From Planctomycetota bacterium (GTDB lineage: Bacteria > Planctomycetota > JACOTG01), in NCBI GenBank assembly GCA_016178505.1, contig JACOTG010000202.1, positions 1-64,000 on the forward strand: a stretch of DNA of 64,000 nt. The letters are read 5' to 3'. Positions 20,802 to 28,701 of this stretch are shown here, piece after piece (positions within the stretch are counted from its first letter, which is position 1; each line of letters opens with the position of its first letter). The notes under the pieces are model-generated. The model had not been told where the DNA came from. It saw only the letters and a list, made by a program, of their open reading frames with translations, and searched no databases. Both the position numbers and the translations under genes were made by a program.

Positions 20802-21740
20802 ATGATCGACACGCGTGCGCGACTCTGCGATCTCGGGCTCGCGGTCGTCGCCTCGCCGGTCGAGGCGGCGGTGGCGCGCCTCCACGCGGAGCTTCGCGCC
20901 GCCGGCATCACGTTCGCACCGCGCGTCTATCTCTCCGACGGTTGGGGCTGCCCCGATCGCGTGCCGGTGATCGGCGTCCCGTTCACCCTCGCATCACCGG
21001 AGCTGACCGAGTGGCTGCGCACCGAGGTCGACGACGTCGAGGACGACGACTTCGTCGCGCTCGCGATGCGTCACGAGGCCGCGCACGCGTTCGCTTACGC
21101 CCATCGCCTCTGGCTCGATCGCGGGTACGAGCCGCTCTTCGGTTCGTTCGATGCGCCCTACCCCGATGCCTACGAGCCGACGCCGCATCACCCCGACTTC
21201 GTGCGCCACCTCGACGGCTGGTACGCGCAGCGTCACGCCGACGACGACTTCGCCGAGACGTTCGCGGTCTGGCTCCGCGACGGCGACGCGGCGATCGCCC
21301 GGTACGCGGGCACGCGCGCCGCGGAGAAGCTGCGATTCGTTGTGGATCTCGTCCGGCGCTTCGGCCACGCGACGCCGATCGTCACCGGCGGTCCGCTCGA
21401 TGCGCCGCTCGAAGAACTGACGCAGACGCTCGGCGAGTGGCTCGAGCTGCGCCGCGAGCGATTCACAAAGCGGTATCCTCCCGCCCTCGACGACGTCGTC
21501 GCGGTTGCGTTCGCGGGAACGGGTTCCGAGAGCGTCGCGACCGCGCTCGCGATGCAACGCGAATCGATCGTCGCGCGCGTCGCGGAGTCGACCAACGAAG
21601 CGCCCTACTTCGTGCGTCGACTCTGCCGGCGGATCGAGCGCGCGGCGCGCACGCGCCGGCTTCGAGGCGACGTGTCACGCGCGATCGACCTCGTGACGAC
21701 GCTCATCGAACGGTACGCGCAAACGCGCTCGTTCGTCTGA
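20802..21740 (+). CDS. putative zinc metallopeptidase
   Basis: 312 residues without a signal peptide. A gluzincin-like HEAAH motif is at 91-95 (MRHEAAHAFAYAH) and a downstream acidic helix DDDFAETFAVWL around 148-159 can give the third ligand (Glu152). The arrangement matches the family usually named putative zinc-binding metallopeptidase, here lacking the N-terminal zinc-ribbon found in many members. The substrate is unknown and the location is probably cytosolic. The gene converges with the S41 peptidase gene 10 bases away. Confidence 0.78.
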   Translation: MIDTRARLCDLGLAVVASPVEAAVARLHAELRAAGITFAPRVYLSDGWGCPDRVPVIGVPFTLASPELTEWLRTEVDDVEDDDFVALAMRHEAAHAFAYAHRLWLDRGYEPLFGSFDAPYPDAYEPTPHHPDFVRHLDGWYAQRHADDDFAETFAVWLRDGDAAIARYAGTRAAEKLRFVVDLVRRFGHATPIVTGGPLDAPLEELTQTLGEWLELRRERFTKRYPPALDDVVAVAFAGTGSESVATALAMQRESIVARVAESTNEAPYFVRRLCRRIERAARTRRLRGDVSRAIDLVTTLIERYAQTRSFV

Positions 21741-21750
21741 GAGCGCTCGT

Positions 21751-23484
21751 TCACTTCCACAAGCTCTCGCGAAGCCACTTCCCGATTTTCGAGGTGCCGT
21801 ATTTCGAAAGGAACGCCTTCCGCTCCTTCGCGTCCGCTTCGAATCTCGCGTCGAGCGCGCCGAGCAGTGCTTCATCCGCAGCGGCCTCGGGCTTCTGTGC
21901 GGCCGCCGCTTTCAACAGCGCAGCCCCCTCCTTGTCGAGTCCAGCACCGGCCGCGCGACGCGACAATCGCTCGCATCGACGAAGCGCGCTCGAAACATTC
22001 GGCACGCCGTCGCCCTCGAGCTTCAGCCACGCGGCCTCCATCGCGATCTCGCCCGCGAGATCGTCGGCGACGAGCTTCGCCATCTTCTCGGCGTCGACTC
22101 CTTGGAGCTTCGACGCGTTCCGCTTCGCAAACCCGCGGAATTCGGTGAGCTTGCCGTCGACGAGCGTGGCGAACGCACCGCGAACTTCTTCCGTCGCGAT
22201 CCCGGCGCGGAGGCAGCGCAGCGCGTTCATGCCGATCTCGCGCACGTCGTCGCCGCGCCCCGTCAGCACGGGACCGAACGGAACGAGCACATCGGGCGGC
22301 CATCCCATGCCTTCCGTGTGAACGCCGCGAACCGGCGTCCCTCGATCGTTCACGCCGAGTCGAAAGGAGACGAGCCCCGACGGGCACTCGAATCCGTTCG
22401 GGATGATCCCCCACCCGCCCGTCGTCCGGCCGATCGAAACGACGCGCCCCGTCTCGGTGAGCGCCCACGTGAACGTTTCCGCCGACGACACCTCGAGCTC
22501 GTCCTGCAACATCACGACTGGCCCGTCGAACTGCCACGAGCCCGACGCCTCGATGCGACCGTTGCGACCGTTGGCAACGCCCTTCGGAAAGAAGCGGCCG
22601 CACATCTCCCAGGCCTCGGCGTCGCCGCCACCGCCCATGCCGCGACAGTCGAGCACGAGCGCCTCCATCCCCTTCAATCGATCGAACGCCGCATGAAAGG
22701 CCTTCACGGTCGGCTCGTTCATGCCGCCCGTGACCTCGAGGTATCCGATCTTCTTCGAGCCGAACGCTTCGATGAATGCGCTCGTCGCGCCTTCGGCGGT
22801 GGCGACGCCTTCGGGCCGGAACGACTCCTCGGGATAGAACGCCTTGCCGCCGGGCCCCCAACGTCCGACCTCGACTTCTTTCGTCTCCTTCGACGGGAGA
22901 AGGAACGTCACCTTGATCTTCTGCTTGTCGCGAAACGGCAGGAGCTTGTTGCCGAGCGACGCAAAGAGACCGTGATCCGTCGAGATGCCCTGGTACGTCG
23001 CGATGCGGCGGCGCTCGCGCTCCATCGACAGCCACGCCGGCTCGCCGTCGATCGACACGAGCACCGAGCCGAGCGGGATCTGCTTCTCGAGCGGATGCGT
23101 CTTCATCACGCCGCGAAGCACGAACTTCCCTTCGTCCCACCCGAACCACAAACCGCCGCCGTAGAGACCGTCCCACTTCGACGGCAGCAGTTTCTCGTCG
23201 ACGGACGAGTGCGTCACGCCGGTATGGCTGTCGCGCAGCGTCGCCAGGAGCTCCATCACGAGCTTCACGTGCTCGACGTCGCTCGCGCATTTCGAGAAGC
23301 GCGGCGCGAACGCGTCGCACGTCGCTTTCCAATCGATCTTCTTCGAGGCGACGGCGGCGCCCCGCGCGGCGACCGTCGAGCTCACGAACTCGAAGTCCGC
23401 GACGTAGCGCTTCGAGTCGCCGGCGCGAGCGGACGTTGAAGCAACGAGAGCGATGCACCACGAAAGCGCGCGAGCACGTTTCAT
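21751..23484 (-). CDS. secreted S41 family peptidase
   Basis: 577 residues. The signal peptide ends near ARAGD. There is an N-terminal helical region, then a PDZ-like segment around 105-205 with GSVLVSIDGEPAW, and an S41 core from about 245 with LDCRGMGGGGDAE and VSSAETFTWAL. By alignment to CtpA/Tsp the nucleophile is Ser333. The position of the catalytic Lys (25 residues on) is Trp358 in GRTTGGWG, so this is not a classical Ser-Lys CTP. It resembles S41 members that use another base, or it may be inactive. An extra charged C-terminal region (about 440-577) has no assigned role. Confidence 0.85.
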   Translation of the reverse strand: MKRARALSWCIALVASTSARAGDSKRYVADFEFVSSTVAARGAAVASKKIDWKATCDAFAPRFSKCASDVEHVKLVMELLATLRDSHTGVTHSSVDEKLLPSKWDGLYGGGLWFGWDEGKFVLRGVMKTHPLEKQIPLGSVLVSIDGEPAWLSMERERRRIATYQGISTDHGLFASLGNKLLPFRDKQKIKVTFLLPSKETKEVEVGRWGPGGKAFYPEESFRPEGVATAEGATSAFIEAFGSKKIGYLEVTGGMNEPTVKAFHAAFDRLKGMEALVLDCRGMGGGGDAEAWEMCGRFFPKGVANGRNGRIEASGSWQFDGPVVMLQDELEVSSAETFTWALTETGRVVSIGRTTGGWGIIPNGFECPSGLVSFRLGVNDRGTPVRGVHTEGMGWPPDVLVPFGPVLTGRGDDVREIGMNALRCLRAGIATEEVRGAFATLVDGKLTEFRGFAKRNASKLQGVDAEKMAKLVADDLAGEIAMEAAWLKLEGDGVPNVSSALRRCERLSRRAAGAGLDKEGAALLKAAAAQKPEAAADEALLGALDARFEADAKERKAFLSKYGTSKIGKWLRESLWK

Positions 23485-23537
23485 GAGTTCGATCCTTTGT
23501 TGTTTGTTGTTCGCTGATGAGGAGCAATCCTAACCGC

Positions 23538-23565
23538 TGGCAGATCGCCCGCCGACGACTACAAT
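23538..23565 (+). promoter_or_regulatory. candidate sigma70-type promoter for the beta-helix gene
   Basis: TGGCAG at 23538-23543 and TACAAT at 23560-23565 are separated by 16 bases, in the divergent gap between the S41 gene and the beta-helix gene. The -10 is good and the -35 weak. The spacing to the ATG at 23635 leaves a leader of about 60 bases with GGGAGGA just before the start. Confidence 0.3.
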
Positions 23566-23634
23566 CAGCGCCGTCTTGCAGGGCTTGGGCGGGTACATCT
23601 CAGACGAAGGGCGATATCCGAGAGGGAGGAATCC

Positions 23635-24786
23635 ATGCGCACACAGAGCTTCGTTGCACTCACGTTCGTCGCACTCGCGAGCACTACACTTGCCTCCACG
23701 CGGCTCGTGCCTCAGGACTTCCCCACGATCCAGGCTGCGGTCGACGCCTCGTCGCCAGACGACTTCGTCCTCGTGGCCCCCGGGACGTATGCGGAGTCGA
23801 TCCGCATCGACGGACTCGATCGGCTCACGATCGGCGTCCAGAACGCGCTCGGCGGGCCGGTCGTGCTCGACGTGCGCGCGTTCGACGCGGGGATCGTCGC
23901 GCACGACCTCGACGGCCTCGTGATCCGCGGCCTCACCATCCTCCAGGACCCCGCGCCGTCGAGCTTCGCGGCGATCGTGCTCGATGAACCGGGTGCGTTC
24001 GGCGGCGGCCCCGCTCCGCTCTCGCGCATCGTGATTCGCTACGTTCACATCGTCGCGTCGAATCGCGGCGTCGCGATCCTCGGCGGCACCGACCACGTCG
24101 TCGTGCACTGCTCGACGATCGAGGTCGGCGGCGAGTACGGCGTCGGTTGGGATCGCGGCTCGCGGATGCGCGTGAAGTTCTCGGAGATCCGCGCGCTCCC
24201 GGGGACGGCGCCGCAGTTCGGCGTGCTCGGGCGCGGGAATTGCCCGGCGCTGCCGTTCGGCCCGCCATCGGTGCTCGACCGTGTGCTCGACACGCGCATC
24301 GAAGGCGCGTTCCGAGTCGGCATCGGAGTCGCCGGCGTCTCGGACTTACACGCCATCCACGACACGATCCGTCTCGCGGGCCCGCACCACCCGTCGGGCG
24401 AAGGAACGACGGGGATCCTGATCCAGGGCGGGTGCACGGCGCCATCGGATTCGAGCAACGTCGAAGTTCGCACGAACGACGTCGAGAATGCGCTCGTCGG
24501 CCTCGAGCTGTCGGGCGTCGAGGACTCGATCGTCATCGGCAACTCGCTCGGCCGCAACGGCTCGTCGAGTTCGCCGTTCGGTTCGGCGATCGCCATCGAC
24601 CCGCAATCGGGCGCTGGCGCGAGCTGCGGGCTGCGCATCGTTTCGAACAACTTCCAGGGCTTGCATTCGCCGCGCTCGCAGCCGGCCGTTCGCGTGAATC
24701 CCGCGACGCACTGCTCCTCCGAGAACGCCAACGGCATCGATCACACGAACGCCGTCGACCTCGGTCGCGCACTCCTCGGGAGTTAG
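23635..24786 (+). CDS. secreted right-handed beta-helix (pectin-lyase fold) protein
   Basis: 383 residues with a signal peptide of about 20 (cleavage near TLAS). PQDFPTIQAAVDASSPDD followed by VAPGTYAESIRI is the classic start of periplasmic or extracellular parallel beta-helix proteins. It continues with short beta-rungs containing G-x-x-I/V-x-x-N/D patterns and four scattered Cys in the second half. Such proteins bind or cleave polysaccharides, but no lyase catalytic set is visible, so activity cannot be claimed. It has a good ribosome site, GGGAGGA, and lies 39 bases upstream of the alpha/beta hydrolase gene in the same orientation. Confidence 0.8.
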   Translation: MRTQSFVALTFVALASTTLASTRLVPQDFPTIQAAVDASSPDDFVLVAPGTYAESIRIDGLDRLTIGVQNALGGPVVLDVRAFDAGIVAHDLDGLVIRGLTILQDPAPSSFAAIVLDEPGAFGGGPAPLSRIVIRYVHIVASNRGVAILGGTDHVVVHCSTIEVGGEYGVGWDRGSRMRVKFSEIRALPGTAPQFGVLGRGNCPALPFGPPSVLDRVLDTRIEGAFRVGIGVAGVSDLHAIHDTIRLAGPHHPSGEGTTGILIQGGCTAPSDSSNVEVRTNDVENALVGLELSGVEDSIVIGNSLGRNGSSSSPFGSAIAIDPQSGAGASCGLRIVSNNFQGLHSPRSQPAVRVNPATHCSSENANGIDHTNAVDLGRALLGS

Positions 24787-24825
24787 GCCGTTGCCCGCGG
24801 CGCGGCGGGCGTGTAAACGAGCGGG

Positions 24826-27270
24826 ATGAACGCGCTCATCGTGTGCGTGGGTTTCCTTGCGGCGCCGGACGAGATCGTTCTTCGAGATGGGCTCGTGATC
24901 GGGCCGCCGGGAAAGTTCGAGCGGTCGATCCTGCATCAAGACGCGATCGAGGCCGAGATCGTCGCCGGTCGCGCCGTCTCGCCGAAGGCGGGCGACGAGC
25001 TGAAGCTGCCGGACGGCACGTCGCTTCGATGGGAGCCGATTCGTGCCCGCGACGACGGGTGGTTCGCGCACGATGCACTCGGCAAGGGCGGCTACGTTTT
25101 CCTGTCCGTCGAGAGCGCGAGCGAACGCGTCATGATCCTCGACGCGGCCGGGCACTCGCTCGTCTACGTGAACGGCGAGCCGCGCGCGGGCGATCCCTAT
25201 CAGATGGGCATCGGCCACTTGCCCGGCCTCCTGCGCGCCGGATCGAACGGGCGCCTCTTCCCGTGCGCTCGCGGACGCATGCGAGCGAAGCTCGTGATTC
25301 CGACGGCCGACGCGCTCTTCGATGCGTCGGACATGACGCTTCCCGACGACGGCGCCACGAGCGGCGTCGACCTCGCCGGAGCGATCGTCGTTCGCAACGC
25401 GTCGACGCGGCCGATGGAGCCGACGCAACTCGACGCTCGGATCGGCGACGCCTCGTCGACGACGACGGTGCCGACTCTCGCTCCGCTCTCCGCGCGGAAG
25501 ATCTCGTTTGATCTGCCGCAGCATCGCCCGAATGCCGGCGCCGCATCGAGCGAGGTGAGGCTCCGATTGCTTCGCAAGAGGAAGATCCTCGACGAGACGA
25601 CGGTGACGCTGCGCGTTCGACTCCCCAATCAGGGTCATCGCCGAACGTTTCGAAGCTCCATCGACGACAGCGTTCAGTTCTACGCCGTCTTGCCCGCGCG
25701 CCCGCAGCCGCAGCGCGCGCCTGCGCCCGCGCTCGTCCTGTCGCTCCACGGCGCGGGCGTCGATGCGATGGGCCAAGCCGATAGCTACGCCGCGAAGTCG
25801 TGGGCGACGATCGTCGCGCCGACGAATCGCCGGCCGTTCGGCTTCGATTGGGAGGACTGGGGGCGCCGGGACGCGATGGAGGTGCTCGACCTCGCGCGCG
25901 CGTCGCTCGACACCGATCCGCGACGCACGTACCTGACGGGCCACTCGATGGGCGGTCACGGCACGTGGCACATCGGCGCCACGTACCCCGATCGGTTCGC
26001 GGCGCTCGGGCCGAGCGCGGGCTGGCCGAGCTTCTCGTCGTACGCCGGCGCCGCGCAATTCGCGGGCGGCACGTCGATCGAAGAAATACTTCAGCGCGCG
26101 ATCTCGCCGAGCGACACGCTCGCGCTGTCCCGCAATTATCTGCAACACGGCATCTACATCTTGCACGGCGACGCGGACGACAACGTCCCGATCGACCAGG
26201 CGAGAACGATGCGCGACCGCCTCGCGACCTTTCACCATGACTTCGTCCTGTTCGAGCAGCCGAAGGCCGGACACTGGTGGGACGCGTCCGACGAGCCGGG
26301 CGTCGACTGCGTCGACTGGGCGCCGATGTTCGATTTCTTCGCGCGTCACGCGATCCCCGACGACGAGAGCGTGCGCGACGTCGACTTCACGACGATGAAC
26401 CCCGCGATCTCGTCGCGCTGCCACTGGGTCGAGATCCTCGCGCAGACGCACTCGCTTCGCGCGAGCCACGCGGCGCTGCGCTTCGACCCGGGCAAGCGGC
26501 GCTTCACGGGCACGACCGATAACGTCGCGCGTCTCGCGCTCGACCTGGCGCCGTTCGAGCCGGACGAGCCCGTGAACCTCGAGGTCGACGGCACCAAGCT
26601 CGCGGCGATTCCGTGGCCGAAGGACGATCGCCGATTGTGGCTCGCGCGCGAGGGCGACGCGTGGGCCGTCGCGACGAGGCCGTCGCCGTCGCTGAAGGGT
26701 CCGGCCCGCGCGGGCCCGTTCAAGGAAGCGTTTCGCCATCACGTCGTCTTCGTCTACGGAACGCGCGGCACGCCCGAGGAGAACGCGTGGGCGATCGCGA
26801 AGGCGCGGTTCGACGCGGAGACGTTCGGCTATCGCGGCAATGGATCGATCGATGTGGTCGCCGACTCGGCGTTCGACGCGAGTCGCGAGCGCGACCGCAA
26901 CGTCATCCTCTACGGCGACGCCGACACGAACGCCGCGTGGCCGCCGCTCCTCGGCTCGAGCCCCGTCGTCGTGCGCCACGGCCGCGTGACGATCGGCGAT
27001 CGGTCGCTGGGCGGCGAAGACCTCGCGTGTCTCTTCGTGCGACCGCGCGCCGACAGCGACGTCGCGTCGGTCGCCGCAGTCTCGGGCTCGGGGATCGCGG
27101 GCATGCGGCTCGCCGATCGTCTTCCGATTTTCCTTTCGGGCACGGCGTACCCCGACTGCATCGTCGTCGGTCCGGACGTCCTCGCGAAAGGCATTGCCGG
27201 CGTGCGCGTCGCGGGCTTCTTCGGCCCGGACTGGAGCATTGCGTCCGGCGACTTCGCGTGGCGGCCCTGA
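24826..27270 (+). CDS. prolyl-oligopeptidase-like alpha/beta hydrolase
   Basis: 814 residues. The central domain (about 290-510) is an alpha/beta hydrolase with LVLSLHGAGVDA oxyanion region, nucleophile Ser374 in GHSMGGHG, Asp451 in HGDADDNVP and His483 in KAGHWWD: a complete triad. About 280 N-terminal residues form beta-rich domains that precede the hydrolase. The roughly 300 C-terminal residues resemble the tail of planctomycete phospholipase/polyhydroxybutyrate-depolymerase-like proteins, without a clear motif. The N-terminus is hydrophobic but short, so secretion is possible, not certain. It is likely co-transcribed with the gene upstream and possibly the one downstream (55-base gap). 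Confidence 0.82.
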   Translation: MNALIVCVGFLAAPDEIVLRDGLVIGPPGKFERSILHQDAIEAEIVAGRAVSPKAGDELKLPDGTSLRWEPIRARDDGWFAHDALGKGGYVFLSVESASERVMILDAAGHSLVYVNGEPRAGDPYQMGIGHLPGLLRAGSNGRLFPCARGRMRAKLVIPTADALFDASDMTLPDDGATSGVDLAGAIVVRNASTRPMEPTQLDARIGDASSTTTVPTLAPLSARKISFDLPQHRPNAGAASSEVRLRLLRKRKILDETTVTLRVRLPNQGHRRTFRSSIDDSVQFYAVLPARPQPQRAPAPALVLSLHGAGVDAMGQADSYAAKSWATIVAPTNRRPFGFDWEDWGRRDAMEVLDLARASLDTDPRRTYLTGHSMGGHGTWHIGATYPDRFAALGPSAGWPSFSSYAGAAQFAGGTSIEEILQRAISPSDTLALSRNYLQHGIYILHGDADDNVPIDQARTMRDRLATFHHDFVLFEQPKAGHWWDASDEPGVDCVDWAPMFDFFARHAIPDDESVRDVDFTTMNPAISSRCHWVEILAQTHSLRASHAALRFDPGKRRFTGTTDNVARLALDLAPFEPDEPVNLEVDGTKLAAIPWPKDDRRLWLAREGDAWAVATRPSPSLKGPARAGPFKEAFRHHVVFVYGTRGTPEENAWAIAKARFDAETFGYRGNGSIDVVADSAFDASRERDRNVILYGDADTNAAWPPLLGSSPVVVRHGRVTIGDRSLGGEDLACLFVRPRADSDVASVAAVSGSGIAGMRLADRLPIFLSGTAYPDCIVVGPDVLAKGIAGVRVAGFFGPDWSIASGDFAWRP

Positions 27271-27325
27271 CAAGTCGAGTCTCCCGGGAGTATCTTGTGC
27301 GCTTCTCCAAGGGGGACGAACGACC

Positions 27326-28480
27326 GTGAATCCGGAACGCGATACCAACGCCGAAATCGAGGCGCTCGGACTCGACGTCGAATCGATGGTCGGGCGCGGC
27401 GCGGGCGAGATCCGCGCGATCCTCGCCGAGACGAGCCCGGACGTCGCGCTCATCGTCGGAACGGGCGGCGTGCCGGCCAGCTGGCCGCGAGAGATCCTCG
27501 ACGTGGACGCGGCAAGCGATCGGCTCGCGTGGTTCTTCCAGGCCGCTGACGGGTCGTGGCTCCCGTTTTACGCGTACAGCTATCGCAAGTACGTCGTCGA
27601 GTTCGGCAAGGTCCCCGCGTGCATCTACACGCGCCGGCCCACGGCCTCGCCGTTCGCGCGCGTCCGGCCGATCGTCGATCTCTTCGTGGATTCGCACGGC
27701 ACGTGCATTCACGCGAGCGCGCGCTGGGCCGAGCGCGTCTTGCAGCAGGCGTGCGCGCACCGCGAAATCGGTCGGCGCGCCGAACGACAGCTGCCCCTCG
27801 CGCGTCCGCTCGCTCCGCCGCGCTTCCTCGCAACGATCGAGCGCCTCGAGCAGATGATCGGCCTCGTGCCGCCGCTGCAATTCATGACCGTCGACGACTT
27901 CGCGGCGGGACCGGCCGGACGCCTCACGATCCGCGTCGCGTGCATCGGCGAGGGTCGCGGCTTTCTCGTGTACGACGGGGGAGAGACTCCGCGCCTCCAC
28001 GTGAAGGTGGCGCCGGGCGACGTCGGAGAACTGAGCCTCGTGCGCGCCGACGGAAGTCCCGGTGTCGCGGCCGTTCCCGCGACCGGGCTCCGGGTCGGGC
28101 TGCGTGATTCGTCGGGCGCGATGCGACTGTGGCTCGACGCGTACGCGGGCAATCTCCACGCGCGAATCGGCGACGACGCGGGAATCGAGCGAGCCGTGAA
28201 GGCGCTTCTCATCGCCGGCCCCACCGATTCGGCCGCGGTGGCCGGGCGCGCGACGGCGGTGACGCTGGCGCTCATGGCCGCGGGCAACTCAAACCCTTCC
28301 GAAGACGACCGCACGCCCGTCGGCACCGGCCTCCACATGGACGTGCCGGGCGGCCTGCTTTCCATCCGCGACGTCACCGGCACCGTCCGCGCGCGGCTCT
28401 CCGCGAGCGCTCTCGACGGCGAACGCGCCGCCTACGTCTTCGCGGAAGGCGACGACGACGCCCCATCCGACCGCCAATAA
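27326..28480 (+). CDS. hypothetical protein
   Basis: 384 residues from the GTG at 27326, which follows GGGGGA at 27311-27316; an in-frame start at 27194 would overlap the upstream gene and is unlikely. The N-terminal half has a globular mixed pattern containing LAWFFQAADGSWLPFYAY and a CxHASARWAE helix. The C-terminal third repeats short beta strands such as LSIRDVTGTVRARLS, suggesting a beta-sandwich or lectin-like fold. No signal peptide, membrane helix or catalytic motif is seen, and I do not recognise the family. It ends at a REP-like cluster. Confidence 0.65.
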   Translation: MNPERDTNAEIEALGLDVESMVGRGAGEIRAILAETSPDVALIVGTGGVPASWPREILDVDAASDRLAWFFQAADGSWLPFYAYSYRKYVVEFGKVPACIYTRRPTASPFARVRPIVDLFVDSHGTCIHASARWAERVLQQACAHREIGRRAERQLPLARPLAPPRFLATIERLEQMIGLVPPLQFMTVDDFAAGPAGRLTIRVACIGEGRGFLVYDGGETPRLHVKVAPGDVGELSLVRADGSPGVAAVPATGLRVGLRDSSGAMRLWLDAYAGNLHARIGDDAGIERAVKALLIAGPTDSAAVAGRATAVTLALMAAGNSNPSEDDRTPVGTGLHMDVPGGLLSIRDVTGTVRARLSASALDGERAAYVFAEGDDDAPSDRQ

Positions 28481-28701
28481 CCGCACGCGTACGGAGCCAG
28501 GCTCGACTCCGGCGGATTATTTCCCACCGTTGCCGCGACCCCTCGCGGCAACGACGCGCGACCGCAGCGGCGATTCCGTGCGTGACACGGTAACCAATCC
28601 CACCCCCCGCTCGCCGTCGTCCGGGGTCTGACCCCTTTGGCCGGATCCGGCGTCGTGCCACTCGACATTGCCGGCGGCGCGTGCCTGGCACGATTGGCCG
28701 G
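28481..28701. repeat. cluster of REP-like palindromes between convergent genes
   Basis: The whole 221-bp gap is built of hairpins: GAGCC-A-GGCTC (28494-28504), CGTTGCCGCG/CGCGGCAACG (28528-28553), GGGGTC-T-GACCCC (28623-28635) and GTGCC-T-GGCAC (28681-28691). The first is preceded by ACGCGTACG, like the ACGCATACG of the RAYT repeats. Single-base-centred palindromes of this kind are typical RAYT substrates, so they are probably non-autonomous REP insertions. Confidence 0.6.
28528..28553. terminator. 10-bp GC-rich hairpin, possible bidirectional terminator
   Basis: A perfect 10-bp stem with a 6-base loop, between two converging genes (stops at 28480 and 28702). Neither side has a U-tract, so it may act as an mRNA end stabiliser or a REP rather than an intrinsic terminator. 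Confidence 0.35.

Noticed and set aside
23485-23530. CAAACAA-type short repeats upstream of the S41 gene as a regulatory array
   Set aside because: The tract on the minus strand is short and irregular, and probably just a low-structure translation leader.
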